In this document: piece by piece, positions 26,100-34,865 of the stretch
Position numbering within the stretch: the stretch's first letter is position 1
Layout: every line of letters starts with the position of its first letter
Assembly (NCBI RefSeq): GCF_038150125.1
Contig: NZ_JBBVMF010000007.1
Location: forward strand, 124,001-188,000
Origin: SW132 sp038150125
GTDB lineage: Bacteria; Bacteroidota; Rhodothermia; Balneolales; Balneolaceae
DNA: 64,000 nucleotides
Direction: 5' to 3'
Made by a program: the position numbers and the translations under genes
Notes under the pieces: model-generated
What the model saw: only the letters and a program-made list of their open reading frames with translations
What the model was told of the DNA's origin: nothing
Databases searched by the model: none

Positions 26100-28622
26100 G
26101 TGGCAAAAATTAAGCATCTCTTTTATTGTTTTGTAATCATAACTACTTCAATCGGGTTTATAAATCATGCATCGGCACAGGATAGTACCGGCATTGAGAT
26201 CCAGAATCCCGAAAATATTATTCCTCAGCAATACGAAATCCGCGAGGTTACCGTCACGGGCCTCGTTACCGGGAGGGAAAGCTATCTTATCAGCAGCAGC
26301 GGATTGCGTGTGGGAGAAACCATTACCATTCCCGGTGATGACATCTCAAATGCCATTAAGCAGATCTACAGGACAAATCTCTTCTCAGATGTTCAGATTT
26401 TGTACGAACGATTTCCGGGCAGCCTCGTTGATATAGAAATTGCAGTTGAGGAGCAGCCTCGTCTTCAGCGGTATGAAATTGAAGGCGTGAAGCGATCTCA
26501 GCGCCGTGACCTGAATGAACGGCTTAACTTGATTTCCGGCCTCGCTGTCACAGAAGCAGTGAAATCCCAGGCATTGAACACCATTGAACGATACTTTTCG
26601 GAAGAAGGGTATTGGAACACTTCTATCGATGTTATTGAGGAACCCAGCGAATCAAACCCTGACCGGGTAAATCTTATTTTTGACGTGTTTCGGGGCGACA
26701 GGATTAAAGTTCGGGAAATAAATTTTGAAGGGAATAATGAATTTTCTGATCGTAAACTTCGAAAAAGCTTCGATAGTATTAAACAAGATCGCTGGTGGAG
26801 AATATTTACCCGTCATGTTTACACCGAGGAAGCGTACACTGAAGGAATTGAAAATTTAAAACTGTTTTACAGGGAAAACGGCTACAGAGATATTCGAATC
26901 CTGGAGGATTCAATTTATGTAGATGCATGGCGTCATGGGCGCGATGGTGTTTATTTCAACATTGATATTGATCCGGGCCCGCAGTACAAGGTTAGAAATA
27001 TTACGTGGGAAGGAAATACGGTATATACTGATGAACAACTCACTCAAACACTTGGATTTGAGAAAGGTGATGTATTTAATGAATCCAAGTTTCAGCAAAA
27101 TTTGGAAATCAATCAGTCTGAATCGGACGTAACAAGTTTATATCAAAATATTGGGTACCTGTTTTTCCAGATAATGGAAAATATAGAAATAGTAGGTGAG
27201 GATTCACTTGACCTGCATTTTGAAATTATTGAAGACGAGATTGCGACAATTCGCGAAGTATCATTTACAGGAAATACCAAAACACATGATGATGTTGTTC
27301 GCCGGACTCTTCGTACGGTTCCAGGTAATACATATAGCCGCTCTGCAATAATCCGGACAATTCGTGAACTCGGCCAGCTTGGCTATTTTACCCCCGAAGG
27401 CATCACACCTGATCTTCGGCCAAACCGGCAGGAGCGTACAGTAGATATTGAATACGGCCTTGATGAAACACAGGGGTCAGATAACTTTGAGTTTTCCGGT
27501 GGTTTTGGCGGGCGACAGATTGGAATTATTCTGGCGGCCCGGGTTAACTTCAATAACTTCTCTTTTCAGCGGATGTTTGAGCCCGGCGGCTGGAATCCTA
27601 TTCCGTCCGGCGATGGCCAGAAACTGTCACTTGGAATCCAGGTAACAGGAAGCGGATTCCAGAGCTATAACTTTAGCTTCACGGAACCGTGGTTACGCGG
27701 CCGGCCAACCTCACTTGGTGTTTCACTCTCTTATGATTTATTGAATTACAGCAACAGGGGCAGATCATTCTTTAACACACAAAGAAGTGGTGTCAACGAG
27801 AGGAACGAACTCTTTTCAGCGAGTGTAAGTCTGGGTCGCCGACTCGATTGGCCGGATGATTTCTTTCAGCAGCGAACTGTTCTTACGTTTAATCACTATA
27901 ATGTTGATGGAATCAACCAGTTTTTTGATGACGGTAAAGCAGATTTATTAACACTGCGCCAGGTTATCGAGCGGAATTCCACTGACAGTCCAATTTCACC
28001 ATCTACGGGATCGAAGTTTAGCATATCTGCTGAAGTAGCGCTGCCTGTTCCGGGTTTCTCTCAGTTCTATAAACTGAAAACCGGGTATCAGCATCACGCA
28101 ACTATTGTAGATAAGCTCGTGCTTTCGTCTACTGTTGATTACGGATACATGGGTTACTTTAGTGATAATAACAGAAGTAATTTTCAGAGATTCTTCCTCG
28201 GCGGTACTGAATTGCAGCAGCGTCAGAATTTCACGAATGACAATATTAATATGAGAGGCTTTCCCGGTGGCCGGGGCGGTGTTATATCACCTGTAAACGA
28301 ACAGCGAAATCTCATTGGTGGCCGTGTATTCAGTAAGTATTCATTAGAACTACGATATCCGGCTGTACAATCTGAACAGTTACAGCTCATTCCATACGCG
28401 TTTGTTGATGCAGGGAACACATATAGCGAACTTGAAAACTTCGATCCGTTTGAACTGAAACGTGCTGCTGGTTTTGGAGCCCGGATATTCCTTCCTATTC
28501 TCGGACTGGTTGACATTAGTTATGGCTACCGATTAGATGGTACAAGTCCAAGCCTTCAGAATTCAACAGGTCTGAGCCCGGGCGAGTGGGAATTTCTCTT
28601 CAATATTGGTGCACCATTTTAG
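26100..28622 (+). CDS. bamA: outer membrane protein assembly factor BamA
   Basis: 840 residues with a signal peptide ending in HASAQ. Several POTRA repeats span about residues 40-450 (examples begin REVTVTGLVTG, REINFEGNNEF, RNITWEGNTVY, REVSFTGNTKT). A C-terminal Omp85 barrel contains the conserved loop-6 motif MRGFPGGRGG and ends in a terminal phenylalanine (NIGAPF). It folds beta-barrel proteins into the outer membrane. The start is GTG with an upstream AAAGG. It is followed, 3 bp later, by the first of three skp genes. Confidence 0.96.
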   Translation: MAKIKHLFYCFVIITTSIGFINHASAQDSTGIEIQNPENIIPQQYEIREVTVTGLVTGRESYLISSSGLRVGETITIPGDDISNAIKQIYRTNLFSDVQILYERFPGSLVDIEIAVEEQPRLQRYEIEGVKRSQRRDLNERLNLISGLAVTEAVKSQALNTIERYFSEEGYWNTSIDVIEEPSESNPDRVNLIFDVFRGDRIKVREINFEGNNEFSDRKLRKSFDSIKQDRWWRIFTRHVYTEEAYTEGIENLKLFYRENGYRDIRILEDSIYVDAWRHGRDGVYFNIDIDPGPQYKVRNITWEGNTVYTDEQLTQTLGFEKGDVFNESKFQQNLEINQSESDVTSLYQNIGYLFFQIMENIEIVGEDSLDLHFEIIEDEIATIREVSFTGNTKTHDDVVRRTLRTVPGNTYSRSAIIRTIRELGQLGYFTPEGITPDLRPNRQERTVDIEYGLDETQGSDNFEFSGGFGGRQIGIILAARVNFNNFSFQRMFEPGGWNPIPSGDGQKLSLGIQVTGSGFQSYNFSFTEPWLRGRPTSLGVSLSYDLLNYSNRGRSFFNTQRSGVNERNELFSASVSLGRRLDWPDDFFQQRTVLTFNHYNVDGINQFFDDGKADLLTLRQVIERNSTDSPISPSTGSKFSISAEVALPVPGFSQFYKLKTGYQHHATIVDKLVLSSTVDYGYMGYFSDNNRSNFQRFFLGGTELQQRQNFTNDNINMRGFPGGRGGVISPVNEQRNLIGGRVFSKYSLELRYPAVQSEQLQLIPYAFVDAGNTYSELENFDPFELKRAAGFGARIFLPILGLVDISYGYRLDGTSPSLQNSTGLSPGEWEFLFNIGAPF

Positions 28623-28625
28623 AAA

Positions 28626-29165
28626 ATGAAACGTTTAATATCCGGCATATTTATTCTTTTAGCTCTTAGTGAAACAGCAGCTTTTGCGCAGGAGCAAAAA
28701 ACAGGTTTCATTGATTCAGAAATTATCATGCAGAACATGCCGGAATATTCAGGGATTGAACAGCGATTGAATTTACTGAGCGAAGGATGGCGGGATGAAA
28801 TTCAGGAACTGGAGGAACGAATAGCTGAGCTGGAAGAAGAATTTGAGGCTCGTGAAATATTGTTCACTGAGGAAGTCCGCCAGCAGCGCTTAAATGAGAT
28901 TCAAAATCTCAGACAGCAGCGCGATCAGCTTGTTGAAGACAAGTTCGGACCAGATGGCGAATATTTTACCACTCAGGAAGAACTCCTTGAACCGATTCAA
29001 CGACAAATATTTGAAGCGATCGATGTGGTTGCCCGGCGACAGAATTTTGATTTTGTTTTCGACAGGTCACAACAAACCCGTTTTCTTTTTGTCCGTGAAG
29101 AATGGAACATGACAGAGGATGTGATGTTAGAGATGGGTATGGATCCGTCAACGGTAAGAAATTGA
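28626..29165 (+). CDS. OmpH/Skp family periplasmic chaperone, copy 1
   Basis: 179 residues with a signal peptide ending around AFAQ. The OmpH/Skp fold is shown by the N-terminal strand TGFIDSEIIMQNMPEY, a long Glu/Gln/Arg-rich coiled coil, and the C-terminal FDFVFDRSQQTRFLFV strand pair. Skp chaperones carry unfolded outer-membrane proteins to BamA, which is encoded 3 bp upstream. The C-terminal half differs most from copies 2 and 3. Confidence 0.9.
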   Translation: MKRLISGIFILLALSETAAFAQEQKTGFIDSEIIMQNMPEYSGIEQRLNLLSEGWRDEIQELEERIAELEEEFEAREILFTEEVRQQRLNEIQNLRQQRDQLVEDKFGPDGEYFTTQEELLEPIQRQIFEAIDVVARRQNFDFVFDRSQQTRFLFVREEWNMTEDVMLEMGMDPSTVRN

Positions 29166-29213
29166 AAATAAAAAGCCGTACATTCGGCTCCTAAAATTTA
29201 ACTACGTAAATAT

Positions 29214-29735
29214 ATGAAGAAACTACAGCTAATACTTTTCGCTCTTTTATTCCCGGTTGTTGCCCAGGCACAACTCAGTGTTGGGGTGATGAGCCCGGAT
29301 CAGGTTTTGGATGCCCTGCCTGAAACCGCACAAATCGAAAGCCAACTACAGGAATATGTTCAGCAGCGCGAACAGGAATTTCAAACTCGCTACCAATCCT
29401 GGATTGAAGACCTTACGGCCTATTCTGAAGCCGCTGAAGCCGGTGAGTACACCGAGCAGCAGCAACAGGAAGAAGAAGCCCGGCTGGCTGAACGAGAAGA
29501 AGAATTGACAAGTTTCCAGACACGCATACAAAATCAGATTAGGCAGCGTCAAAATGAACTCTTTACGCCTTTACTTGGCAGGGTAGAACAGGCGATGGAA
29601 ACTGTTTCGGAAGAAATGGGCCTAAGTTATGTACTCAATAAACAATCAGGTACCGGCGACCCTATTGTTTACTATGTATCAGATCGCGGCGTGGATATTA
29701 CAGAACGAGTTATTCAAAATCTTACACAAAACTAA
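29214..29735 (+). CDS. OmpH/Skp family periplasmic chaperone, copy 2
   Basis: 173 residues. The signal peptide ends VAQAQ. The mature N-terminus reads LSVGVMSPDQVLDALPETAQ, the central part is a Gln/Glu-rich coiled coil, and the end is LSYVLNKQSGTGDPIVYYVS. It aligns by eye with copy 3 over its whole length, including YVLN and the DxVIxYVS-like strand. This suggests tandem duplication after copy 1 diverged. Confidence 0.9.
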   Translation: MKKLQLILFALLFPVVAQAQLSVGVMSPDQVLDALPETAQIESQLQEYVQQREQEFQTRYQSWIEDLTAYSEAAEAGEYTEQQQQEEEARLAEREEELTSFQTRIQNQIRQRQNELFTPLLGRVEQAMETVSEEMGLSYVLNKQSGTGDPIVYYVSDRGVDITERVIQNLTQN

Positions 29736-29753
29736 TACAGAAGATTTCGCATT

Positions 29754-30305
29754 ATGAAAACAGCTAAAATATTTTTACTCACAACCTTAGTCGCTATCAC
29801 CGGATTCATGTTTGCACCTGCTGCACAGGCACAAACAGAAGATATGAAAATCGGCTTTGTTGACCCTCGGGCTGTTCTTGAGCGCATGCCTGAAATGAGG
29901 GCCGTACAGCAGAGACTGCAAAATTTTGCAGAGCGCAAGCAACAGGAGCTAAGCCAAAAAGAAACAGAACTACAGACGGAAATCGAACTCTATCAGCAAA
30001 AGGTAGGAGTTATTTCTGAAAGTGCGAGGCAATCGGAAGAAGAGCGATTAAGTCAGTTAGACACTGAATTTCGTCAGCTTCAAAGCGAAGTGGAACGTGA
30101 ATTTCAGCAGCAGCGAGCTCAGCTGATGTCTCCACTCTTAAATCAAATTCAGCAGTCGATCAATACGGTTGCCGAGACAAAGAGCCTGGACTATGTTCTA
30201 AACACAACAACGTCAAACGGCGATGTGATCATTTTGTACGTGTCTGAAGAAATTCAAAATGAGTTTGACATCACAGATGCTGTTATGCAAGATCTGGGTA
30301 TCTAA
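29754..30305 (+). CDS. OmpH/Skp family periplasmic chaperone, copy 3
   Basis: 183 residues with a signal peptide ending AAQAQ. IGFVDPRAVLERMPEMRAVQ is followed by a coiled coil and by LDYVLNTTTSNGDVIILYVS. It is the last gene of the plus-strand run and is followed by a strong terminator at 30342. Three tandem skp-like genes after bamA imply redundant or specialised periplasmic chaperones (inference). Confidence 0.9.
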   Translation: MKTAKIFLLTTLVAITGFMFAPAAQAQTEDMKIGFVDPRAVLERMPEMRAVQQRLQNFAERKQQELSQKETELQTEIELYQQKVGVISESARQSEEERLSQLDTEFRQLQSEVEREFQQQRAQLMSPLLNQIQQSINTVAETKSLDYVLNTTTSNGDVIILYVSEEIQNEFDITDAVMQDLGI

Positions 30306-30341
30306 CCGGCCAATTCAATATTTATAATCTTACAAGGTATG

Positions 30342-30371
30342 AAAGGCGTCTCAATCGGGACGCCTTTTTTT
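30342..30371. terminator. strong intrinsic terminator closing the bamA-skp run
   Basis: AAAGGCGTC (30342-30350) pairs with GACGCCTTT (30359-30367) across an 8-nt loop, within a run of seven T. A-runs on the left arm allow it to act in both directions between convergent genes. It overlaps the stop of the VWA gene. Confidence 0.85.
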
Positions 30372-31482
30372 ATGTCACGTTTTTCCGCCGGTTACGAATA
30401 TAATCCTCAAAAATATAGCCGCCGAGTTCATTTAATGAGGAGTAATAGGCGCGGCCTTTGTTAGCTTCGGTGAGTTCACGTACGAAATTTTGCAGATAGG
30501 GATCTCGCGCAATCATAAAGGTTGTGATATCAATCTGCTTTCTGCGGCAGATGACAGCCTCATCGAGTACACGATTGATGATCTTTCGGTCGAGCCCAAA
30601 ACTGTTTTTGTAAAGCCTCCCATTCTCAAACATACATGACGGCTTACCGTCGGTAATCATGAAAATCTGCTTATTGGAAAACTTCTTACGCTGCAGGATA
30701 CTCCGGGCTACTTCCAGTCCGTGCTGTGTGTTGGTGTGATAAGGCCCGACTTTCAAATAAGGAAGATCTTTAACCTCAATTTTCCAGGCTTCATTACCAA
30801 ATGCGACGATGTCAAACGAATCATTTGAGAAATTCCGCATAATCATTTCCGACAGCGCCATCGCAACTTTTTTGGCCGGCGTGATGCGATCCTCTCCGTA
30901 CAAAATCATCGAATGGCTAAGGTCAACCAGCAATACGGTAGATGCCGAGGTATAGTGATCGGTATCGTGCACTTCGAGATCTGTCTCCCGAAGCTGGAAC
31001 TTGTCAAGTGAACTGTGCTGCAGCATGTTCATAAGCGTTCCTGTGCTGTCAATATGGCCGATATCGTCCCCCGGTGCCCATTTACGGGTCTCAGGTTGCC
31101 TTTCAAGGCCGCGGCCGGTATAGGGCGTTTTATGCTGGCCTTTGCCCCCTTTTTTAAGCTGGCGGAATATTTCATGCAGTGACTTTTCCCTAATGCTCCT
31201 GTCAGTTTTTGATGTAGGAACCATTACAGATTGATCTTCATCAAACCGGATATATCCGCGGTTTTGAAGTTCATCAATGAAATCACCCACGCCGAAACCG
31301 TCGTCAAACTGATCGGTTATGTTATACTCTTTATCAATGTCGTTCAGCCATCTCAGTGCCTGTGAGACATCACCACCGGATATTGTCAAAAGCTCCTGGA
31401 ACAGGTCCCAGAGAGTATCAAAAGGTGATTTACCATCCGTTCTGCCAAACCGTTCATTCCACTGTTGATAAAGAAACCGCAT
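30370..31482 (-). CDS. von Willebrand factor A domain protein, cytoplasmic
   Basis: 370 residues without a signal peptide or membrane segment. Residues about 1-170 are a charged helical region. From about 180 comes a VWA domain with the metal-adhesion motif DLSHSM (DxSxS), VAFGNEAWKI, and a late ITDGKPS aspartate. This layout is the cytoplasmic VWA type (CoxE/YehP/chelatase-subunit-like) that usually works with a MoxR/chelatase AAA+ ATPase. No such ATPase is visible within this window. The exact target is unknown. Confidence 0.82.
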   Translation of the reverse strand: MRFLYQQWNERFGRTDGKSPFDTLWDLFQELLTISGGDVSQALRWLNDIDKEYNITDQFDDGFGVGDFIDELQNRGYIRFDEDQSVMVPTSKTDRSIREKSLHEIFRQLKKGGKGQHKTPYTGRGLERQPETRKWAPGDDIGHIDSTGTLMNMLQHSSLDKFQLRETDLEVHDTDHYTSASTVLLVDLSHSMILYGEDRITPAKKVAMALSEMIMRNFSNDSFDIVAFGNEAWKIEVKDLPYLKVGPYHTNTQHGLEVARSILQRKKFSNKQIFMITDGKPSCMFENGRLYKNSFGLDRKIINRVLDEAVICRRKQIDITTFMIARDPYLQNFVRELTEANKGRAYYSSLNELGGYIFEDYIRNRRKNVT

Positions 31483-31526
31483 CTAAATTACCTCTGTTTT
31501 ATTAGATTTATAGTGGTAACTGATCT

Positions 31527-32219
31527 GTGGATAAAATCATTGCATCATGTTCCCAAAAAACGCTACGTTTAGCTGTCTGTAATTTAAATGAAAATCTCCA
31601 GTTTGTGGAATTAGATCGGTATACATTTGAAAAACAGCTCTGGAGTGAGGGCTACACGCGCGCGATGGGGCTCGATGAAGTGGGGCGCGGCTGTCTCTGT
31701 GGGCCTGTAGTGGCGGCGGGTGTAATTTTAGATCCAGACACTTCAGAAAATCTCGGGTTGAAGGACAGTAAAACAATCAAGAAGGCTGACAGGGAAGATC
31801 TATCGGCCCAAATAAAAAGCGAAGCACTTTACTGGACGATTAAATCATGCTCTCCCACAGAAATTGATAAAATGAATATTCTTCAGGCGTCTCTGAAAGC
31901 AATGCAAAAATGTACTGAAAGCCGCGGGGCAACGCCGGATTATCTGCTTATTGACGGGAATAAATCACCGGCCACAATGCTACCTCTTACGTGCCTGGTA
32001 AAAGGTGATAACCGCTCTGCGTCGATTGCGGCTGCTTCGATCCTGGCGAAAGTGTACAGGGATGACCTGATGGTTAAGCTTCATGAAAAATATCCATATT
32101 ACGGCTGGAACAGCAATGTGGGCTACCCAACACAAGAACACTTCGCCGGACTTGAAACATATGGTTATACAATGCACCACCGCAAGAGCTTTAAACTAAG
32201 AACGGAGAAAAGTTTTTGA
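31527..32219 (+). CDS. rnhB: ribonuclease HII
   Basis: The catalytic motif GLDEVGRGCLCGPVVAAGVI (Asp-Glu), GLKDSKTI, the second acidic site YLLIDGNK, and SIAAASILAKVYRD identify RNase HII, which removes ribonucleotides from DNA-RNA hybrids. With the GTG at 31527 it has 230 residues and an extra N-terminus of about 35 before the usual FEKQLWSEGY lead. A GTG at 31605 would give 204 residues, closer to the family norm. No in-frame ATG exists before the core, and neither GTG has a clear ribosome-binding site. The start is therefore uncertain; the identity is not. Confidence 0.92.
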   Translation: MDKIIASCSQKTLRLAVCNLNENLQFVELDRYTFEKQLWSEGYTRAMGLDEVGRGCLCGPVVAAGVILDPDTSENLGLKDSKTIKKADREDLSAQIKSEALYWTIKSCSPTEIDKMNILQASLKAMQKCTESRGATPDYLLIDGNKSPATMLPLTCLVKGDNRSASIAAASILAKVYRDDLMVKLHEKYPYYGWNSNVGYPTQEHFAGLETYGYTMHHRKSFKLRTEKSF

Positions 32220-32407
32220 AGAGTGATTCATTCTTTGACACTTAAAATTAAAATGAGAGTTTTGTATTGCGACTCCGTTGGGTTAAAGATTTGTGGGTCT
32301 ACCATAAAGTTTGTGGGTACATGTTATAATCCTATGCACAGTATTATTAAACCAAATGTGTGATTCAAAACGTTAAACCAGTAATTTGATAGAACAAAAC
32401 ATGTTAC

Positions 32408-32603
32408 TTTTGCAGATTCTTCACAAAACGGAAACCCTCCGTTTTATTCAGAATGACAATGATTCGGCTGTGGTGTCGGGCGGCGTGATTATAAAGCGAT
32501 ATTAAAAACGACTGATGAGCCCACGCCGCCCACGTGCTCACCAAAGAGCGTGTCATCCTGATCGAGCCATTTTCGTTGATGGCGAAGAGAAGGATCTGCA
32601 AAA
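32408..32603. repeat. 196-bp palindromic intergenic element with long imperfect terminal inverted repeats
   Basis: The left arm 32408-32458 and the right arm 32551-32603 are imperfect reverse complements. Both outer ends read TTTTGCAGATyCTTC and both inner ends TCAGrATGACA. Inside the left arm is a hairpin AAAACGGA-5 nt-TCCGTTTT; inside the right arm is GCCAT-8 nt-ATGGC. In the middle, GGGCGGCGTG (32478-32487) is the perfect reverse complement of CACGCCGCCC (32522-32531). The middle is more GC-rich than its surroundings. This looks like a non-autonomous MITE- or REP-like repeat. The TGTCATCCTGA...AAGGATCT pattern resembles an intergenic repeat I recall from other bacterial genomes, which I could not check. 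Confidence 0.65.
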
Positions 32604-32733
32604 GCAATGGCCTATAATTTTGGAAAATGTTGAACATGGGCTAAGAGATTATTCACATATTTTGTCATCAACCTACTAACATTCCGGTAGAACCAATTTT
32701 TTTTATCGGACCAATTATAATGGATTGAAAACG

Positions 32734-32754
32734 GGTTTCTGCATTGCAGAAGCC
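32734..32754. repeat. 9-bp-stem hairpin upstream of the VOC gene
   Basis: GGTTTCTGC pairs with GCAGAAGCC (one T-G pair) around a 3-nt loop ATT, 60 bp before the VOC gene start. No T-run follows, so it may be an operator or 5' UTR structure rather than a terminator. Confidence 0.4.
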
Positions 32755-32813
32755 GACAGATTCATTATATTTTTATTCTTATATCTAATTAATCGATTTA
32801 AACACTCTTTCAG

Positions 32814-33245
32814 ATGACAAAAGAACAGAAAATTCCTCGATTTCACCTTGCTTTCCCGGTTAAAGAGCTCCAGCAAACCTTAATATTCTACAGAGATGTA
32901 CTTGGATGTGATACCGGGCGCAGTTCGGAAAAGTGGATCGACTTTAATTTCTTTGGTCACCAGGTTGTTGCTCATTTGAGCCCTGAGGATGCTGGTAAAT
33001 CTGCTTCAAATGAAGTAGATGGTCATGAAGTGCCGGCCAAGCATTTTGGCGTGATACTGGAGTGGGATGAGTGGCACGAATTGGTTGACCGCCTGATTGA
33101 ACATAACCTGGAGTTTGTGATTGATCCGTACATACGGTTCAAGGGTGAGCCGGGTGAGCAGGCAACAATGTTTTTTCTGGACCCAAGCGGAAATGCACTT
33201 GAGTTCAAAGCATTCAGGGATGAAAGCCAGATTTTTGCAGTTTGA
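32814..33245 (+). CDS. VOC family protein (glyoxalase/dioxygenase fold)
   Basis: 143 residues with one vicinal-oxygen-chelate module pair. The likely metal ligands are the His of RFHLAFPV, the His of AKHFGVIL, and the Glu of GNALEFKAFRD near the end. FYRDVLGCDTG and MFFLDPSGNALEFK are typical of the superfamily. The exact reaction is undefined. It is a single gene between two gaps without same-strand neighbours, so context gives no substrate. Confidence 0.85.
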   Translation: MTKEQKIPRFHLAFPVKELQQTLIFYRDVLGCDTGRSSEKWIDFNFFGHQVVAHLSPEDAGKSASNEVDGHEVPAKHFGVILEWDEWHELVDRLIEHNLEFVIDPYIRFKGEPGEQATMFFLDPSGNALEFKAFRDESQIFAV

Positions 33246-33421
33246 CTCGTGAGTGGTTTAATCATAAACACATATGATCATACCCCATTGCCAGTTCGAG
33301 AGGCTGTGAAAATATTCAGTGTTCGATATTTGTCAGGACCTGATAGCGTGCGAAGATCCTGTCAGCGTCCGGTATTTAAAATCGAATTTACCTCACATCT
33401 GGCTCTCATAAGCTGATAAAC

Positions 33422-34858
33422 TTAATTGTTAATCCTACTATCTCCGCTATCTTCTTCGCGTTCCTTAATATACTGAACGTAGCGGGGCGGGAGTTCAAAA
33501 AACGGATCGCGGGGTATCTCTGGTAGGCGAGGTGTTTGAATCCTGGGCCGTTTCGGCTTCAGGTCGGGATTCCACTGAAAATTGTCGAGTGTTCGATCTG
33601 CGCCGCCCTCATTTTCCGGGATATAAGTCCCGTCAATATTAGTTATGGCTTTGAAGTAATCAAACTCACCATTTTCAAACAACATGGTTGATGAGCCGGC
33701 TGCCATCATCTCCATTAAACCGTCGGGCTCTCCGGCATCATTTTTTTGGTGGAAAATTATTTCTGAGTTCTCGAACACCACAAGACTGTCAAGGTCGCCG
33801 GCGTCAAAATATGCGTGAAGTGTATCACCGGTCATCTGGTTCAGGCGTCCCGTTGCCGTATCTTCCTGGACGGCAATGGGGCGGGGATGGGATTTTAGAA
33901 ACCGTATGTCGCTATCATCAAGAGTTGCTTCTATGTACGGGCCTGTCAGCTGGATATTTTTCTGCCAGACGATAGGGTTGCCTTTAAGTGTAAACAGCTC
34001 CTTGGCATCGTCATAATTGACGGTATCAGCAATTGCCGAAAACTCAGGTGACCATACCCGAACCTGCTGGTAAGCATCCATTAGCGAGCTGCTGTCGGTT
34101 TCCTGAAGCTCGATTTTTTTTGCCAGAAGGTGGGTTGTATCTGTTTCAGATTCATTGACCTCCATCAGCCAGGCGTCATTTCCCGTCAGTAAGCGATAGC
34201 CGGTAGAATCGGCGTAAAGATAGTTGCCCGAAAAGGTCACCTTCTGATCAAAATCATCTGCATAAACGCGGCTATGCAGCTCATAAAGATCTTTTGATCG
34301 ATTCATAAATAATGAATCAGCTTCCAGGTATTGAGTGGTATCTGAGAGCTGCACATTTCCCCTGAAAATTGCGCTGTCGGCATCCTGGTAGTAAATACCT
34401 GATTCGGCCAGCAGCGCACCTGTCTCGTCCTCAAAACGAACCGGTGACTGAAAAACAGCGAGATCAAGTGGTGTAGACACATCAACCATTTCACTGAAAA
34501 CCGTGTTTGTGGCAGACTCTATGATAACCCGGCCCCTGAACTGGCTGAAATCGATAAGGGTATTATAAAAAAGAGTGTCTGCCCAGATAGTTTCATCCTC
34601 GGTCTCAATTTGAATATTAAACGCGTGAATCCTGTTTCTGTCGATAAACTGATAGGCACTGTCCGCGAGCATGGTCATCTCCTCGGTTCTCAGAACCACA
34701 CTTCCAAGCAGCTTACGGACATTTTCACCGTCAATGATGACACCTTCTGCCCGTTCTGCATTTTCGATAAACACATTACTTTGAGCGGCTGAATGTTTGG
34801 GATTAGTAAACATGCATGCGAGCATCAAAAACAGTAAAAAGAATAATTTTGATTGCAT
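33422..34858 (-). CDS. OstA/LptA-like lipopolysaccharide transport protein
   Basis: 478 residues from the ATG at 34858 (MQSKLFFLLFLMLACMF), which gives a proper signal peptide ending SAAQ. A longer reading frame from 35008 would run into lptC and hide the signal peptide. The mature part repeats OstA/LptA-type beta strands (GSVVLRTEEMTMLADSAYQ, FRGRVIIESATNTVF, FRGNVQLSDTTQYLEADSLF, ALYGN-like variants further on). The C-terminus is Pro/Arg-rich. At this length it is much larger than E. coli LptA (about 185), as is common in the Bacteroidota group. It likely forms part of the periplasmic lipopolysaccharide bridge with LptC encoded just upstream. Confidence 0.85.
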   Translation of the reverse strand: MQSKLFFLLFLMLACMFTNPKHSAAQSNVFIENAERAEGVIIDGENVRKLLGSVVLRTEEMTMLADSAYQFIDRNRIHAFNIQIETEDETIWADTLFYNTLIDFSQFRGRVIIESATNTVFSEMVDVSTPLDLAVFQSPVRFEDETGALLAESGIYYQDADSAIFRGNVQLSDTTQYLEADSLFMNRSKDLYELHSRVYADDFDQKVTFSGNYLYADSTGYRLLTGNDAWLMEVNESETDTTHLLAKKIELQETDSSSLMDAYQQVRVWSPEFSAIADTVNYDDAKELFTLKGNPIVWQKNIQLTGPYIEATLDDSDIRFLKSHPRPIAVQEDTATGRLNQMTGDTLHAYFDAGDLDSLVVFENSEIIFHQKNDAGEPDGLMEMMAAGSSTMLFENGEFDYFKAITNIDGTYIPENEGGADRTLDNFQWNPDLKPKRPRIQTPRLPEIPRDPFFELPPRYVQYIKEREEDSGDSRINN

Positions 34859-34865
34859 TACAGCT

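Larger units (their letters stand above)
32220..32813. other. 594-bp non-coding gap between rnhB and the VOC gene
   Basis: No convincing coding sequence on either strand; the 77-codon frame on the minus strand lies across a palindromic repeat and looks accidental. The gap holds the 196-bp inverted-repeat element (32408-32603) and a separate 9-bp-stem hairpin (32734-32754). The rest is AT-rich. Confidence 0.7.

Noticed and set aside
32404..32637. 77-codon minus-strand reading frame in the large gap
   Set aside because: It lies across the palindromic element; the inverted repeats explain the open frame, and the translation has no domain or coding character.
33246..33421. Short palindromes (such as TCAGGACCTGA) between the VOC and OstA-like genes
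   Set aside because: Stems are only about 5 bp and isolated, which is expected by chance in a gap this size.
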